A stretch of 64,000 bases of DNA from Echiichthys vipera (taxonomy: Eukaryota > Chordata > Actinopteri > Perciformes > Trachinidae), in NCBI GenBank assembly GCA_963691815.1, contig OY829654.1, positions 25,000,771 through 25,064,770 of the forward strand, in the 5' to 3' direction. The notes below the pieces were generated by a model, which was given only the letters and a program-made list of their open reading frames with translations, did not search any database and was not told where the DNA came from. Positions 12,159 through 25,289 of this stretch are shown here, one piece after another (position 1 is the first letter of the stretch; every line of letters begins with the position of its first letter). The translations under genes and the position numbers were made by a program.

Positions 12159-12848
12159 ATTTTACTCATTGGTCCTGAGGGCCAGAAAGAGAAACTTTTA
12201 CCAAAGTTACAGAAATTTAAACTATCACAATCTGTAAAAAATCTGGGTGTGATTTTTGACTCTGAGCTCAGTTTTATTCCACACATTAAAAATATAACAA
12301 AAATAGGTTTTTACCATCTTAAGAACATAGCCAGAGTCCGCCCGTTTCTCTCTCAGGCCAGCACGGAGGTGCTGATGCATGCTTTTATCTCTTGTCGTAT
12401 AGACTACTGTAATGCCCTGCTCTCTGGCCTTCCCAAAAAGAGCATTTCGAATCTACAATTATTACAAAACTCAGCTGCACGAGTGCTGACAAGGACCAGA
12501 GGGCGGGAGCACATAACACCAGTTTTAAAGTCGCTGCATTGGCTCCCCGTCCGTTTCAGGATTGATTTTAAAGTTCTTCTACTAGTTTTTAAGTGTCTTA
12601 ACGGTCTTGGGCCCTCTTACCTATCTGATTTGCTTTTACCTTATCGGCCGACGCGGACCCTGAGGTCCTCTGGCACCGGCCTTTCAACCATACCACAGGT
12701 TAGTTAAAAAAAGCACGGGGAGGCGGCTTTCAGTTATTATGGGCCCCGACTGTGGAACAGCCTGCCGGAGAGCCTCAGGGTCGCGGAGACTGCTGAGGTT
12801 TTTAAAAAGAGGCTTAAGACCCATCTTTTTAACCAGGCTTTTAGTTAA
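12156..12848 (+). pseudogene. LINE reverse-transcriptase C-terminal remnant with one in-frame stop
   Basis: The frame is open from about 12156 and runs NLGVIFDSELSF, HLKNIARVRPFLSQ, AFISCRIDYCNALLSGLPKK, LQNSAARVLTRT, HITPVLKSLHWLPV and RIDFKVLLLVFKCLNGLGP. This is the typical region after the catalytic RT core of fish CR1/L2-type LINEs. A TAA at 12705-12707 interrupts it, but the same frame continues with AAFSYYGPRLWNSLPESLR up to the natural stop at 12846-12848. A single nonsense change with no frameshift suggests a moderately recent copy. It is dead anyway, because the endonuclease and RT core are missing. Confidence 0.8.
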
Positions 12849-13607
12849 TTGATTTCTTTTAGGCAGTGCTAATCAGAGCACGTTTTATCCTTTTTTACTG
12901 TTTTAATCTCTGTGTTTTAGCCTTCATGCTTTTATTTACATGTCTTATGCTCTTATGCTTTTATCTTCAATTTCACGTTTTAGCCTCTATGCTTTTATGC
13001 ATTTATGTTTTAGTCCCTCGTTTTTAGCCTCCATACTTTAACCCTTTACTGTTAGGCAACAGTTTTTAATCTCCAGTGTTTCCTCAGGGGGCCTGCCAGT
13101 TTGGGAGTTGTCTCTGATCTTGGCCGCGGGGGGTGCTGTCCCGTGGACAGTTCCGGCCCGGGCGGCTAGAGGGCTCTGCACCTTGGTGCGGAGCCTCCTG
13201 TCTGCTCGGGTTGGGCTGGTCTCTGTGGCGGTGCTCCCTGTGACCCTGGACTGGGATCTCTCCCGATGTGGTTGGCCCCCCAAAAGGTAGCTTCCTCTAG
13301 ACTCCTCTGTACCTCAGGTCTCGCTGCCTGGCCATGTCTCTGTAGTGACAGTTAGCGTTGATGTAGGTGTGAGTCTGTGTATCTGTATGCCTGCATGGCT
13401 GTGTGTGTTTATGTGAATGTGTGAATGAACGTATATACATTTGTATGTGTCTCTGTGCATGACTGTGGGAGGGTTGGGTTCTTTTAACTTTCTTCCCCTG
13501 ATTTTATTTGATGTTTCTCTTTTTCTGTACACCTCTGTGAGGCACTTTGCGATACTTTTCTGTATGAAAAGCGCCATATAAATAAAGTTTGATTTGATTT
13601 GATTTGA
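12159..13607 (+). mobile_element. 5'-truncated CR1/L2-superfamily (Rex1-like) non-LTR retrotransposon
   Basis: The first ~690 nt encode the C-terminal end of a LINE reverse-transcriptase ORF. The 3'UTR (12849-13580) includes degenerate tandem copies of a TTTTAGCCTCTATGCTTTTA-like unit. The end is a conserved terminus (GCGCCATATAAATAAAGTTT) plus (GATTT)n. A 6-9 bp target-site duplication flanks it. The 5' end is truncated deep inside the ORF, as is usual for target-primed insertions. The superfamily call is from remembered fish LINE sequences. Confidence 0.8.
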
Positions 13608-13616
13608 TTTACAGAG
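13608..13616 (+). repeat. target-site duplication, right copy (TTTACAGAG)
   Basis: It matches 12150-12158 and follows the (GATTT)n tail of the LINE. The host repeat continues after it with TAGGTAAAGACCACACTC. Confidence 0.65.
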
Positions 13617-13800
13617 TAGGTAAAGACCACACTCTATGACTTATTTATGATTAATAAGACCATTCTTATTAAACAATTTTTCTGTAGAGTACGGTGGCAA
13701 CGAAAACCTTCCCTATAACAGGCAGGAACGTCAGACAGACCCAGCTCTGTGGAGGACGGACATCTGTCTTGAGAGATGCAAGAAGGCAAAGCCACTAACT
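13617..13800 (-). mobile_element. older inverted LINE-like element, right part
   Basis: TAGGTAAAGACCACACTCT, then GTGGCAACGAAAACCTTCCC, TATAACAGGCAGGAACGTC and AGACAGACCCAGCTCTG follow in the order I recall for a very common teleost repeat whose first part lies at 12084-12158. An AT-rich insert (about 13640-13690) departs from that pattern. The right boundary is approximate. Confidence 0.5.
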
Positions 13801-14166
13801 ATAACTACAATAATATCTATATAAATGAAATGAAACAGACAGTATAGCGTAGTTTGGAATACTATTTGTATTCTAACATGAATGAGTATCTGCACATATT
13901 AGACTCTGAATCCTGTCTGGTTTCAGTTAAATTATACAGTAATTAATTCATAAATGTTTTGAGTGTTTTGCCTTCTATAGACTGCCACTGGACTAACCTC
14001 AATCTGTCATTTTGGAGGCATTTAATGGGCTTGTTTACAATCTCTGTGTAGACAAATGGAGTAAACCACTTGTTCAGTGAAGTCAGGTTATTTTGGGGGT
14101 GGGGCTGGATTTCTATGTGTAATTTGCATTATTCATTTACAAACACTAAAAGTGTTATTGCGAGAG
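13801..14166. other. intergenic, nothing recognised
   Basis: AT-rich sequence without a coding frame, RNA fold or repeat that I can name. Confidence 0.35.
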
Positions 14167-14490
14167 GCACATGTCAAAGACTTTGATTGAAGTCGTCCAT
14201 GACGCATCAACATTCAAGTCAAGAGCTCTGAGAAAAATCAGTGTTGACAAGCACACACATGCAGACTTTTGTTTAGATATTTACCTATTATATTAATTAA
14301 ATCATTAAATCATTAATAAGACCTGTCGAGAGAAACACAACGGAAGTTCAAAGGGATGTAAAACAAACTTCTGCAGATGGTTGCCAGGCTGCTTTCCTTG
14401 CCAGACACCTATGAAGGCCTTAACCTTCATAACCAGAGGCACCGGTAATGTCACCTTTTCAAAAGTCCTGAGGCGCTTCACAAGCCGTTT
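14167..14490. repeat. direct repeat copy B (partner at 10341-10660)
   Basis: Same family and orientation as copy A. The differences are substitutions and small indels, for example an extra TAAATCAT unit (TTAAATCATTAAATCATTAA). The hairpin stem TATGAAGG/CCTTCATA is intact in both copies although the loop differs (CCACAA in A, CCTTAA in B). The left flank shows no similarity to the left flank of copy A. Confidence 0.8.
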
Positions 14491-14580
14491 TTTTCTGCAG
14501 AGTTCAGAGTCTGAAGCCTGAACCCTGTTGTGAGGTTGTAGGTTATCCTTTTTACAAACATTGTCTTATTGTGATTCAAA

Positions 14581-14725
14581 TTATTTCCGGAGCAAATAAG
14601 GAAGTTTGTTGACGTAGTATAAGAGCTCCAAAATCTGCGTAGGGAAGAGGGTTGGGGTGGTGGATGGGTCCCGAAACACAGGACTGTTTCTAATCTTAAC
14701 TGAGCCGTTTTGTGCCTAAACTTAA
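14581..14725 (+). repeat. unclassified interspersed repeat, copy 1 (inverted copy at 59991-60110)
   Basis: TTTCCGGAGCA, GGTTGGGGTGGTGGATGGGTC, CACAGGACT and TTTTGTGCCTAAACTTAA recur in reverse complement 45 kb away. The two copies share about 145 bp with small gaps. No coding capacity is visible. Confidence 0.65.
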
Positions 14726-14800
14726 AGAGATATTTTACCTATTTTTTTAACCCAATGTGATCAACTGAGCAGTCTTTGGCCTTTTTCCGGAGTTAAAGTT

Positions 14801-14863
14801 CCCCCAGAACAGAGTCAGGAGATCTGGCGAAGTCCTCTGAATGATGATGCTCTGTTCTGGGGG
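14801..14863. repeat. perfect 14-bp inverted repeat with 35-nt loop
   Basis: The left arm CCCCCAGAACAGAG (14801-14814) is exactly complementary to the right arm CTCTGTTCTGGGGG (14850-14863). AAGT-like matches extend the stem further with one bulge. It sits just downstream of the interspersed repeat at 14581 and may belong to the same mobile element. A hairpin RNA or DNA cruciform could form; there is no evidence of transcription. Confidence 0.75.
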
Positions 14864-15046
14864 ACTTACGTTATGGAGACAAGCCAAATAGCGTTCAACT
14901 GAACACAATGTCCACATTTCCATGACACAGACCTGGATTGAAATCGGAAAAGTACCCCTTTTAACTGTCACATTTTGTTCCCTAAACTTAACCACCACGA
15001 TCAGGTATCGGTTTCACAGAGTTAAATAGAATGTCATATTTCATAG

Positions 15047-15480
15047 AAAGACTGTATAAAAAAATGGACGTAGGTCCGATCTCTCAACTCGATCCAATCG
15101 TCCTCGCCTATGGGAGCCGCCATCTTGTCAGACTTTGACTCTGCCTCATTCCTTTTTACCAAAAAAGGGCATTGATGTGACGTTGGGGGAGGGAGATACG
15201 TCCATCTGGCTGACGTATACCTCAGAGGAGAAGTGAGGGCTAGCTTTCACTCAAGAGGCAGTGCCTGTAATTATTCATAAACATTGACCTCCAATATAAT
15301 AAAAACTAGCCCGGTACAAAAAAAAGGTTTAATTGGGCTGTGAAAAATGGCCTATTTAACATGGGGGTCAATGAGAAATTGCTCTATTATGAAACCTGCA
15401 CCTAGTGGTCACTCTGCAAACTGCAGTGTTTGGCACTCCTGCATTGGATCAACCAGGAAGTCGCTCTGGTGGGGGCTTGA
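15047..15480 (+). mobile_element. teleost interspersed repeat, class uncertain
   Basis: It contains TGTATAAAAAAATGGACGTA near the left end, GGGAGCCGCCATCTTG, then TTTAACATGGGGGTCAATG, ACCTAGTGGTCACTCTGCAA and GTTTGGCACTCCTGCATTGG. I recognise these phrases from repeats spread widely in fish genomes. No TIRs or poly-A tail were resolved, so it could be a DNA element or a retroposon. Boundaries are approximate. Confidence 0.5.
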
Positions 15481-16599
15481 TTTCATATCATACAAACCTG
15501 TTGATGAGAAAATGTTGCTCCACCACACAGCCTTTTGCAGGATGAGCCTTTTACTTGTCAACATGGATATTCCACGAAGAAACACTTGGAGACAACAACG
15601 CTATTTAACGGTGGTCCCTTGACACATCAACCAAACAAGAGACCAGTGAGTGGAGTTGTGTCCACTGTCCTCATCCTTTCCAGAGACAGCACAATAAGCA
15701 CTAATGTTGGATCAGGAAACGGCCTTTCACACAAAGTAGACATGGCTGATTTCCATGTTAGCGTGATAAGGTACTGTAATACAGAGTGTGCTATTTGTTT
15801 ATTGTGCTAACACGAGTGTTTGCTAGTGGTAAAAGAAATTATCAGAGTATATTTGAGGGATAAACATTGCCTGGAGCCTGAGTGTAAATGCTTTGATCCG
15901 CTTTAATGTGAACATAAACTGTAGAGAAAGCCTGGACAGAGTAAGATAAGATGCTGTTTTACAGTTTACAGCCAGAACAAGAGGCAAAGTTCATGTAGAT
16001 AAACACACACAGGCTTGATCAAGTAAATTAGGAGGCACTCCCAGTAAAATTCCCATTGATTTATTAATTTCTTAACATTCCTTAATGCGCTGCAACTTCC
16101 ACTCCATCCTGTAAACCTGTAAATAAGTTGTCATGCAAACAATGCGACACACAGCTGATTCATTATACCTGTCCAGGTAAAGTGAGAGAGCTGCAGGCTC
16201 AAAGGTTAGTGTCCAGCAAACATTAATGACAATGAAATGGATCAAGTGACTGATGGGGTCACAGTACGCGTTAGGTGTGGGCAGGCACTGCTGCAGCTGT
16301 ATGGCCTCGCCCTGATGACTCATAAACATAATACCTTCCTGTGGCATAGTTACAGCCTGAGCTTTCATATTCTATTTTACACTTCGTTTGCTTTCATAAA
16401 AGCTCTGAATATACGCTTTTAAGACGCAACTAAAGTGACACAAAACCTATCTGCATATTCTGCATGTTTATAGATGTAGAGAATATCCTAATTTAAATGC
16501 TGGTTCACCTGAAAAAAAATGTATTCTATAAGGATGCATTCATTATGTAGCTGTTTGGAATATCAACACTTTCCTCAGACATATTAGGAAAAGAAAGTC
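15481..16599. other. intergenic, no gene recognised
   Basis: Several frames of 60-100 codons occur on both strands, but none resembles a known protein and none has consistent splice signals. Confidence 0.35.
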
Positions 16600-16729
16600 C
16601 TCGACGCAGAGGCCCGGGTTTGACTCCGACCTGTTGCTATTTGCTGCATGTCACCACCTCTCTCTTCCATTTCCTGTCAACCTGAACCTGTCCTATCCTA
16701 ATTAAGGAATGAAAAGGCAAATAAATAAA
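16600..16729 (+). mobile_element. tRNA-derived SINE fragment
   Basis: The order is GAGGCCCGGGTTTGACTCCG (degenerate B-box-like), TTGCTGCATGTCACCACCTC, TCTTCCATTTCCTGTC, a TCCTATCCTAATTAAGG segment, then an A-rich end with AAATAAATAAA. The TGCTGCATGTCA block recurs in the opposite orientation in epha2 intron 5 (45740-45847), so both are copies of one teleost tRNA-SINE family. Confidence 0.6.
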
Positions 16730-19090
16730 CATGGCAATATATTTACTTACCATCCACCAAAACATGAGCTTCCATGGCCTTTGCCATTTCTGAAAATGTC
16801 AACAAACACGTCACAACTAGTCACTTATTTCAGAAAATGTCCACTTAGGAGGTTGTGATTAAAACAATATGGGATATTCATATGAACCTGCACAATTTCG
16901 CTCGCATTAGTTAGACAGCTCACATTAAATAAAACCACCATACCATCGTGCTGCCCTAAAAATAAAATCATACCTGTTTTTTTTTGTATTTCTGTCTTAT
17001 TTTGGTAGTTTTGGCCATTTTTTAAATTGTCACGATAACTGTACTAACTACGTTCAGTGCTGAGAGCTGAGGGTCTGAGGCTGTAATGATATGTGATGCA
17101 GTTTGTTAGAGTTCAGCTGCAGAGGAATCAAGTATTCTAATACCTTGATCTGGTCTCTTGTAGGCTCTTGAGTGCTTTGCTAAATGATTCCTTGGCCAAA
17201 ACAGAAACTGTCTGCGTGCACATATGAGAAGTGTGTCAAACGTTGGTCTGAAACAGTGAGGGATGTTTACATTTTCTCTGTGTGTGTGTTTAAAACCTGC
17301 CTGATCATCCTGTTTCTTGGCCCATCAGACCTATTTTGGTCCCAGATCCCAGCATTAAAGGTGCCTTTTAAAGTTCTATTTACATTCAGTGCTTCTCACC
17401 AAAGCACATTGTGTAAAATTCTCGAGGTCTAACAAACTTATTGAATGCATTTCCTTCCTTATAAAACATCTGCAAAGCCGATCTGCATTGCTAACATTCA
17501 TGTTCTCGTGTTTTATTGTGCATTGCCACCAACGCGCCGTCAGTTGAATCCTTAACAGGACTTTTACCCACATACATCAGTGAAAACTGTTCTTACATGC
17601 ATGCATTTTAAGATATAACAATCACACATTCACTTAGAGTTTGTTCAGTACTGCATTAGCACCAGTTAAATAAAGCGCTATGGTCTGTGGCATACAGTGG
17701 GACTGTGCACATTTCTTGTTCCATTCCTTCTTCCCCTGAGCAGCGGGGCTTGGGTCATGATCTGGCTCCAGGGAGATGTGAAGTTGATTTGTGGTTCTTT
17801 TGCTTTTCAGGGATAATCACAGACAGGCTTATGTGTTGTGCTCCATTTATTCCACTCTCCGCCTCCCGCTCTGTCAGCCATTGTGAATAAGTGCTAGAGG
17901 CTTGAAGAAGGAAGATTGTTCCTTGAGTGGCCGCACTGGACACAGGTCGCTTGAGGTGGGTGTAGGTTTGAAAACAGTATGCTTGTGCTTGAGTCATTCT
18001 GGAAGAGTTTTCCAGAGGTGGGGTTAGGGGAGTACAAAGAGCCATTATGCCAGTCAGGATGTGTTGATTGCTCAGTGTGCTCTGCCTGCACAGCGCTCAG
18101 GGAAAATGATGGGGTTGGAAATTTTTAAGACTGGAAAATGCGAAAGTGGAATCAAGGAAGAGATAAAACACAAAGGAAGGCATTTAACGAGGACAGCCTG
18201 GATGTCTTAGCAGTGTTCTTTTCCATTGTGTGTCGTGTTTGTTGCGCAGCTAATTGTTCAGAATCTGCAGTGCAAGTTTCTGAATCTCCTCTGCTCACAA
18301 TCCAGGGCACTAACAAGCTATGAGCTGTTTACAAGAATATCACTGTTGCCCTCAAACCTCAACCATGTTATGGTTTATGGAGAGCTGTGGTCTCACCAGA
18401 GATTTAGACAGTTATAAGTCAAGTTTCACATGGATTTATGTCTTTCTGAGAGACTCTGGGGCCTTTTAAGTTGTTTAAACTGGAACACTGTGCCTCTGAC
18501 AATAGCAATAGTTGGGCATTTTGCATTCATAGAGATGGTTGGTTAAAGCCCCCCTCCACTCAAAAATAGTCTTTCTTATGTTTATGCCCCCTAAGATGTC
18601 TGATGCTTGACTGTACTGACTTGTATCCTTGCAAATGTTAACACCTTAAACCTCTGGTGCAGAGTGGACTGTCAGTAGAGAAAAGAAAAAAAGAAGAGAA
18701 AGACAATGTCATCAAAGCTGAGTCAGCCAGTGCCACTTCCAAGCTAACAACCAACATAACAAATAAAAGATGCTAACAACGTCTGCTAAGTCACCAATTT
18801 AAGTACACAGTAGACTCCTCCTCTGAGTCTGACTGAGTCTGACTGACACCTGTCTATCGCTACAGATTACGAACCTTTATTTGCTTGCACCAACCTTGAA
18901 ATACCGGGTGATCAGTACAATTTGCCGTTTCAGGTTGGCTGTGGATGTAACTGAAGTGTGGATTTTTTTTTTGAAACCATGTCATAAAACTCGTTTAAAT
19001 GATCATACGATGCCTCCTTGGTGCTTTGTCCCCTACACGTTGCTGCTGCCTCCATGCTGTTTTTGATTTGATGACGCATACGGCCTGCCC
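16730..19090. other. intergenic, no gene recognised; possible repeat remnants 18545-18930
   Basis: No convincing exon is seen. The stretch beginning AGCCCCCCTCCACTCAAAAA resembles a teleost repeat phrase, but I could not find its ends. A perfect CTGAGTCTGA duplication lies near 18822-18845. Confidence 0.3.
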
Positions 19091-19094
19091 CCAA

Positions 19095-19215
19095 TTAGAG
19101 CTGGTTAATGTGGCCCGGGAAAGGGAAGTTTGGAGTCCCCTGCTAGAGCTGCTGCCCCCATGACCCGACCCCGGATAAGAGGTTGAAGATGAGTGATGAG
19201 TGAGTGAGTGATGTG
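19095..19215 (+). mobile_element. RTE-type (Rex3-like) LINE 3' tail
   Basis: GGGAAAGGGAAGTTTGGAGT, CTGCTGCCCCCATGACCCGA and CCCCGGATAAGAGGTTGAAG are followed by GATGAGT/GAGTGAGTGA units. This is the typical 3' end of fish RTE/Rex3-like elements, which finish in GATG-type repeats. Only the tail is left. A related fragment lies at 25290-25580. Confidence 0.6.
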
Positions 19216-20844
19216 GTGGTGCGACACTGGTGGCTGGTGTTGCCAGATTGTGTGTTTTTCCGCTACAAACAGTATTAAGGCCTGGTGTGTTTAAGCTTGG
19301 GTTTCGCCTGGAAGGCTCTATAGAAATCTGGCACCCTATTGAACAAAGTTAAACTGAGAGAGCATGCCCTTCTCAGACACCAGAATGAACAGGCTCACTG
19401 TAACGTTCTTCAGGCAGAAATACACTGCATTCAGTTCACGTTCGCCCAAAATATGAACGAGTTCATGAACTATCCCTTAGTAAACGCGTTCAGGCACAAC
19501 ACTGCCCATGAGATGGCGTCCTGCCCACAGAGGTCCCTAGAGATGCCAGAACCCGGCCTGAGGCTCAAACAGCAGTCATACCCTGAATCTGTCCGCTGCT
19601 CTTTCACCGGTAAACCTTGGGGAAGTTAGAATGTAGTCACCGAATGAGTCTCAACCTACCATGAACAGTGGTGGTGGGTAAGGCCAGACAAGATCCAGAA
19701 TTTCTCAGTGAGGCAGAAAGAGTAGATGTGCTTCCAGCCCCTTCATGGAGTTTTTTATCTTTTACTTTTTGATGTCGGAAAACCATGTTACCCAAAAATA
19801 TTAGTCATAGCAGAGTATTTTTACATACCTTAAAGCGTTTAGTGAACTTTAAAGTTAGTCTTATTTCCCAGATTGAAATGATTTCCATCTTATGACATCG
19901 AAATACATGGGGAATTAGGGTCCAGGTTGAAAAATACCGAAATTCCCCTTTAAGGTGCAGTTCCACTAATGGTTAGCAGATGCTGTCTCTGCCGTCACTC
20001 TTGAAACCTATTATAAAAGTCACAATTGACCGTTTTCCTCATAAAGTCAAACTTAAATAGTTTTTGCGGAACAGCAGCCGTCATGGTGGCTTACGCTCAA
20101 ATGATTTATTCAATACAAAGTAGTTCCAAAGAAAACTCTCGGATCATGAGCTATGGATTATCCCAGGACACAAGATACAGTTTCAGCAAAGACGTGTTGC
20201 TGCAGACGTATCGTATCACTCTCAATGCTTCAATCCCTGCAAAGTATTTCCATTTAACTCTATTGTATTTTGGTCACGGCAGAAATCTCAGAGATGCATA
20301 TCTCAAAACTGATAAAACTCAAAGTGTCTGCATGGCTACGTCTCATAAGGATATGTGACACGCACACAGTGTTACAGGGACCTTTCCCAGGACATTCATT
20401 CATGTCATGAGAAAGTTCCCTATGACCAAAACCGTGACTTTTAAAAAGAGCTGTCCGGATACTATTTTTTCCATTCCAATTTCAACACCTGAATTTGCAT
20501 ATCAACCGTGAGTACTGATCACACGTGTGATGGCCTCGCTCACGTTTGTAAAACATTAACAAATACATCAAATACCAACAAACTTTCTTTTATTATAACA
20601 TATCAGAACATAAAAAGAACATAACAGACTACTTTGAAGACAATATTTTTTGGGGGATAAGTTATTTAATATTGGATTGGTGCGTAGACTTGCATACTCG
20701 CTACGATACCAATGCCATTATTTTTATTTTTTTTGTTTGGAAATGGATTTTCGGGGGAATTGATTCCCTTCACCACAAAGAAGATGAAGCAAGTGGTTTG
20801 TGTGTTGCTTTCTATGTATCCTTTATTTGAGTGAACTAAAACTT
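19216..20844. other. intergenic, no gene recognised
   Basis: A 110-residue open frame at 20026-20358 and a 96-residue one at 19339-19629 have no recognised similarity. Their wording (GCGGAACAGCAGCCGTCATGG; CCGGTAAACCTTGGGGAAG) suggests old repeat sequence rather than host exons, but I cannot assign a family. Confidence 0.3.
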
Positions 20845-21438
20845 AGGGCGCACTCACACTTGGCCCAGTTGATCTGTGCCATGCTTAAGCACGATAGTCT
20901 CCCCTCCCTCCTCCCCTGCTGCACTCACATTACTCCAAAAAACACCATTGCTTCTTGTTTATACGTCATCACGTCATAATACGACACACACATTGAACAG
21001 CGCCATCGCAATGCATCGCAATGCATCGCAATGCATCGCAATGCATCGCAATGCATCGCAATGCATCGCAATGCATCGCAATGCATCGCTTTGTTTTTGA
21101 AAAGGGGTCTTGTCCAACTGCTTCTGAATATTTACATCCGAACAAATCTGCAGTAAATATTCCACTTGCATATCAGACCACCCTTCGGCGGCATTTATTT
21201 AAATGCCCGTCGCAGGTAACAGTCTCATATAAATTGAGGACAGCCTTCTATACTCATGCTTGTGCTCGCACATGGGCAATCACGCAGTGCCGAAGCCCAC
21301 CCCTCTCAACCGAGCCAGGGCTTGGAAGTGTGCCGTGCCTAGACACGGTACAATCGGACTAATGCTGGTCAAACAAACTAGACTTAAGCTGTAAATCCTG
21401 GTTGGGCACGGTATGAATGCCAAGTATGAGTGCACCCT
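20845..21438. mobile_element. 594-bp terminal-inverted-repeat element (hAT-like MITE) with internal minisatellite
   Basis: The left end AGGGCGCACTCACACTTGGC and the reverse complement of the right end (AGGGTGCACTCATACTTGGC) differ at only two of 20 positions. The flanks TAAAACTT (left) and TAAAAAAA (right) match at 6 of 8 positions, consistent with a decayed 8-bp target-site duplication of hAT type. No transposase is present. A 10-bp minisatellite lies inside (21001-21090). Confidence 0.75.
21001..21090. repeat. 10-bp minisatellite, (ATGCATCGCA)n
   Basis: About nine head-to-tail units of 10 bp are present. The first is CGCCATCGCA, the last is ATGCATCGCT, and those between are identical. Each unit contains the self-complementary ATGCAT, and the period is close to one DNA helical turn. 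It is open in several frames, which creates spurious repetitive ORFs. Confidence 0.95.
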
Positions 21439-21446
21439 TAAAAAAA

Positions 21447-23632
<2,186 letters not shown>

Positions 23633-24478
23633 CTGTCCCAACACTTTCATTGGCATAACAGCCCTTCTTAACTTGGAGTCAGAGGTAGACATGCCTCACA
23701 TGCCTACCTCAGCAAACCACAGACCACTGAGGGGTGGTGGGCTCCTACTACCAGGACAGGTGCTGCTAATATGACATCACTGCTCACTGTGGGTGGGTAG
23801 TGCTCTCACATCCAGGACCAAGCAGTGATGACAGCTACAACTGTGAGATAATGGGGATATGATAATAAAGAGAGTGTATTCTCGTTAGACTATAGCAACA
23901 GCAGAGATTAACTTGAGCCATGACAGAGATTAGGGAGACTTCACGGGATGAATCATCCTCAACTCACCAACTAAGGCTACATTGTTTCATTGGTAATATT
24001 ATAACTGGCTGCCCGTCAAGTAAACAAAGAGCAGCCTGAGACTGAGAGTTGACGTTCTTGCAGGTTTCACCGGTTGAAATTTTGTGTGAGCTCAGTAAAT
24101 GTAATTCCCATGTTGTGTGAACATAAACAACTAGTTTAATATGTCAGAATCTTGGCAGACATCACAATCCTCTGTTTGCTTTCATAGTAAGTTGTGTAGT
24201 TTGGGCGTCTGACCAAGAAGGATCAACAGTGAAGCATGACGGCTGTGTTCTGTGTTGTCAATCACCTGCTGCTAATTGCTACTGGCGGGGAGCGCGGAGG
24301 GAGGAGGGGGACGGAAACTCCAAGTGTTTATCTTACTGTTGATTTTAAAACTTACCTACCACAGCTTCAACACCTTTTTAGGAAAGTCAAGTGAGAGGAG
24401 TGATTTCAGATTTAGTCACTGAGCTGTTGGAAGGTCTTTGATCTGCACCATGCAGCTGAGACTTCGCTCACGCAGGCT

Positions 24479-25053
24479 ACATCCACACTTATACATTTTA
24501 AAACGCATAACTTCTGCTTGGTGTCCACACTACTCCGGCATCTCATAGCTACTAAAACAGAGACTTTCTGCTGACCCCATTTTAGTTAGAAAACTCCAGG
24601 GTCATGTTTTAGTCTTGACGGGTAGAGACAGACACATTTAGTAACGATGACGCATACACCCACGTTTGCTTCCTGATTGGGTCTTATCAGGCCGGACATG
24701 TCCTTCGCTGATTAGTCACGCTGCTATCACGTGAAAACAAATCACATCTGTCTTGGTGGTGCTTAATTCAACATGGCTAACGAATTACAGTTGCTTATGA
24801 CCTTGTTGATGTTAGCAGCTGATGTGCATTTTATAATGCTACTACTGCCTATATGCTTATGTCGAAGCTGTTATTTGAGCAATTTGACAATTCCCTTGTC
24901 AAGCGGCGTCATCTTATATCAGCACATTCATGCCCAGTGTACGTGGATGGTCTGTGATTTGTGTTTTCAGATGTGTTAGTATGGACAGAGATTACTTCTG
25001 AAATGGTGCTAAAATGCTTGTGAGGATGGGGATCAGACGTAAAGTGTGGATGT
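24479..25053. mobile_element. candidate TIR DNA element, non-autonomous
   Basis: ACATCCACACTT at 24479-24490 recurs inverted as AAGTGTGGATGT at 25042-25053. The interior has CATTTTAAAACGCATAAC and CGATGACGCATACACCCACG, which resemble teleost DNA elements that begin with a 'TCCACAC...AAAACGCAT' head. It also holds a 68-residue frame (24773-24979) starting MANELQLLMTLLMLAAD, perhaps a transposon-encoded remnant. No target-site duplication was established. Confidence 0.45.
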
Positions 25054-25289
25054 TTGTTGAGCTTTCATTGGAAGTCTACATTAGTGTTTGCTGCTAAATG
25101 TGTATTTTAATTGTATACACTTGTTATTATCTATTTATTTGACTTTTTGTTAAGTTATATATGGGCACCAATAAAGACTTATCTTAACTGTGGAGTTGTC
25201 TTATTATGCAGCTGATTTGACCAGGGGAGGGTGGAGCACAAGGTTGAAGACTCTCAAATTACCACTTGATTTACAATCCAACCCTCATC

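Noticed and set aside
12249..12707. 152-residue frame as a host gene
   Set aside because: Its sequence is a typical fish LINE reverse-transcriptase C-terminus, followed by a LINE 3' terminus and flanked by a target-site duplication.
10341..14490. Direct repeats A and B as LTRs of one retroelement
   Set aside because: The 3.5 kb between them encodes no gag or pol and instead contains unrelated hAT-like and LINE insertions; the copy ends lack a TG...CA pattern and no primer-binding site was seen.
21001..21090. CRISPR-like or coding interpretation of the 10-bp repeats
   Set aside because: Units are contiguous with no spacers, the genome is eukaryotic, and frames through the array are only period-10 artefacts.
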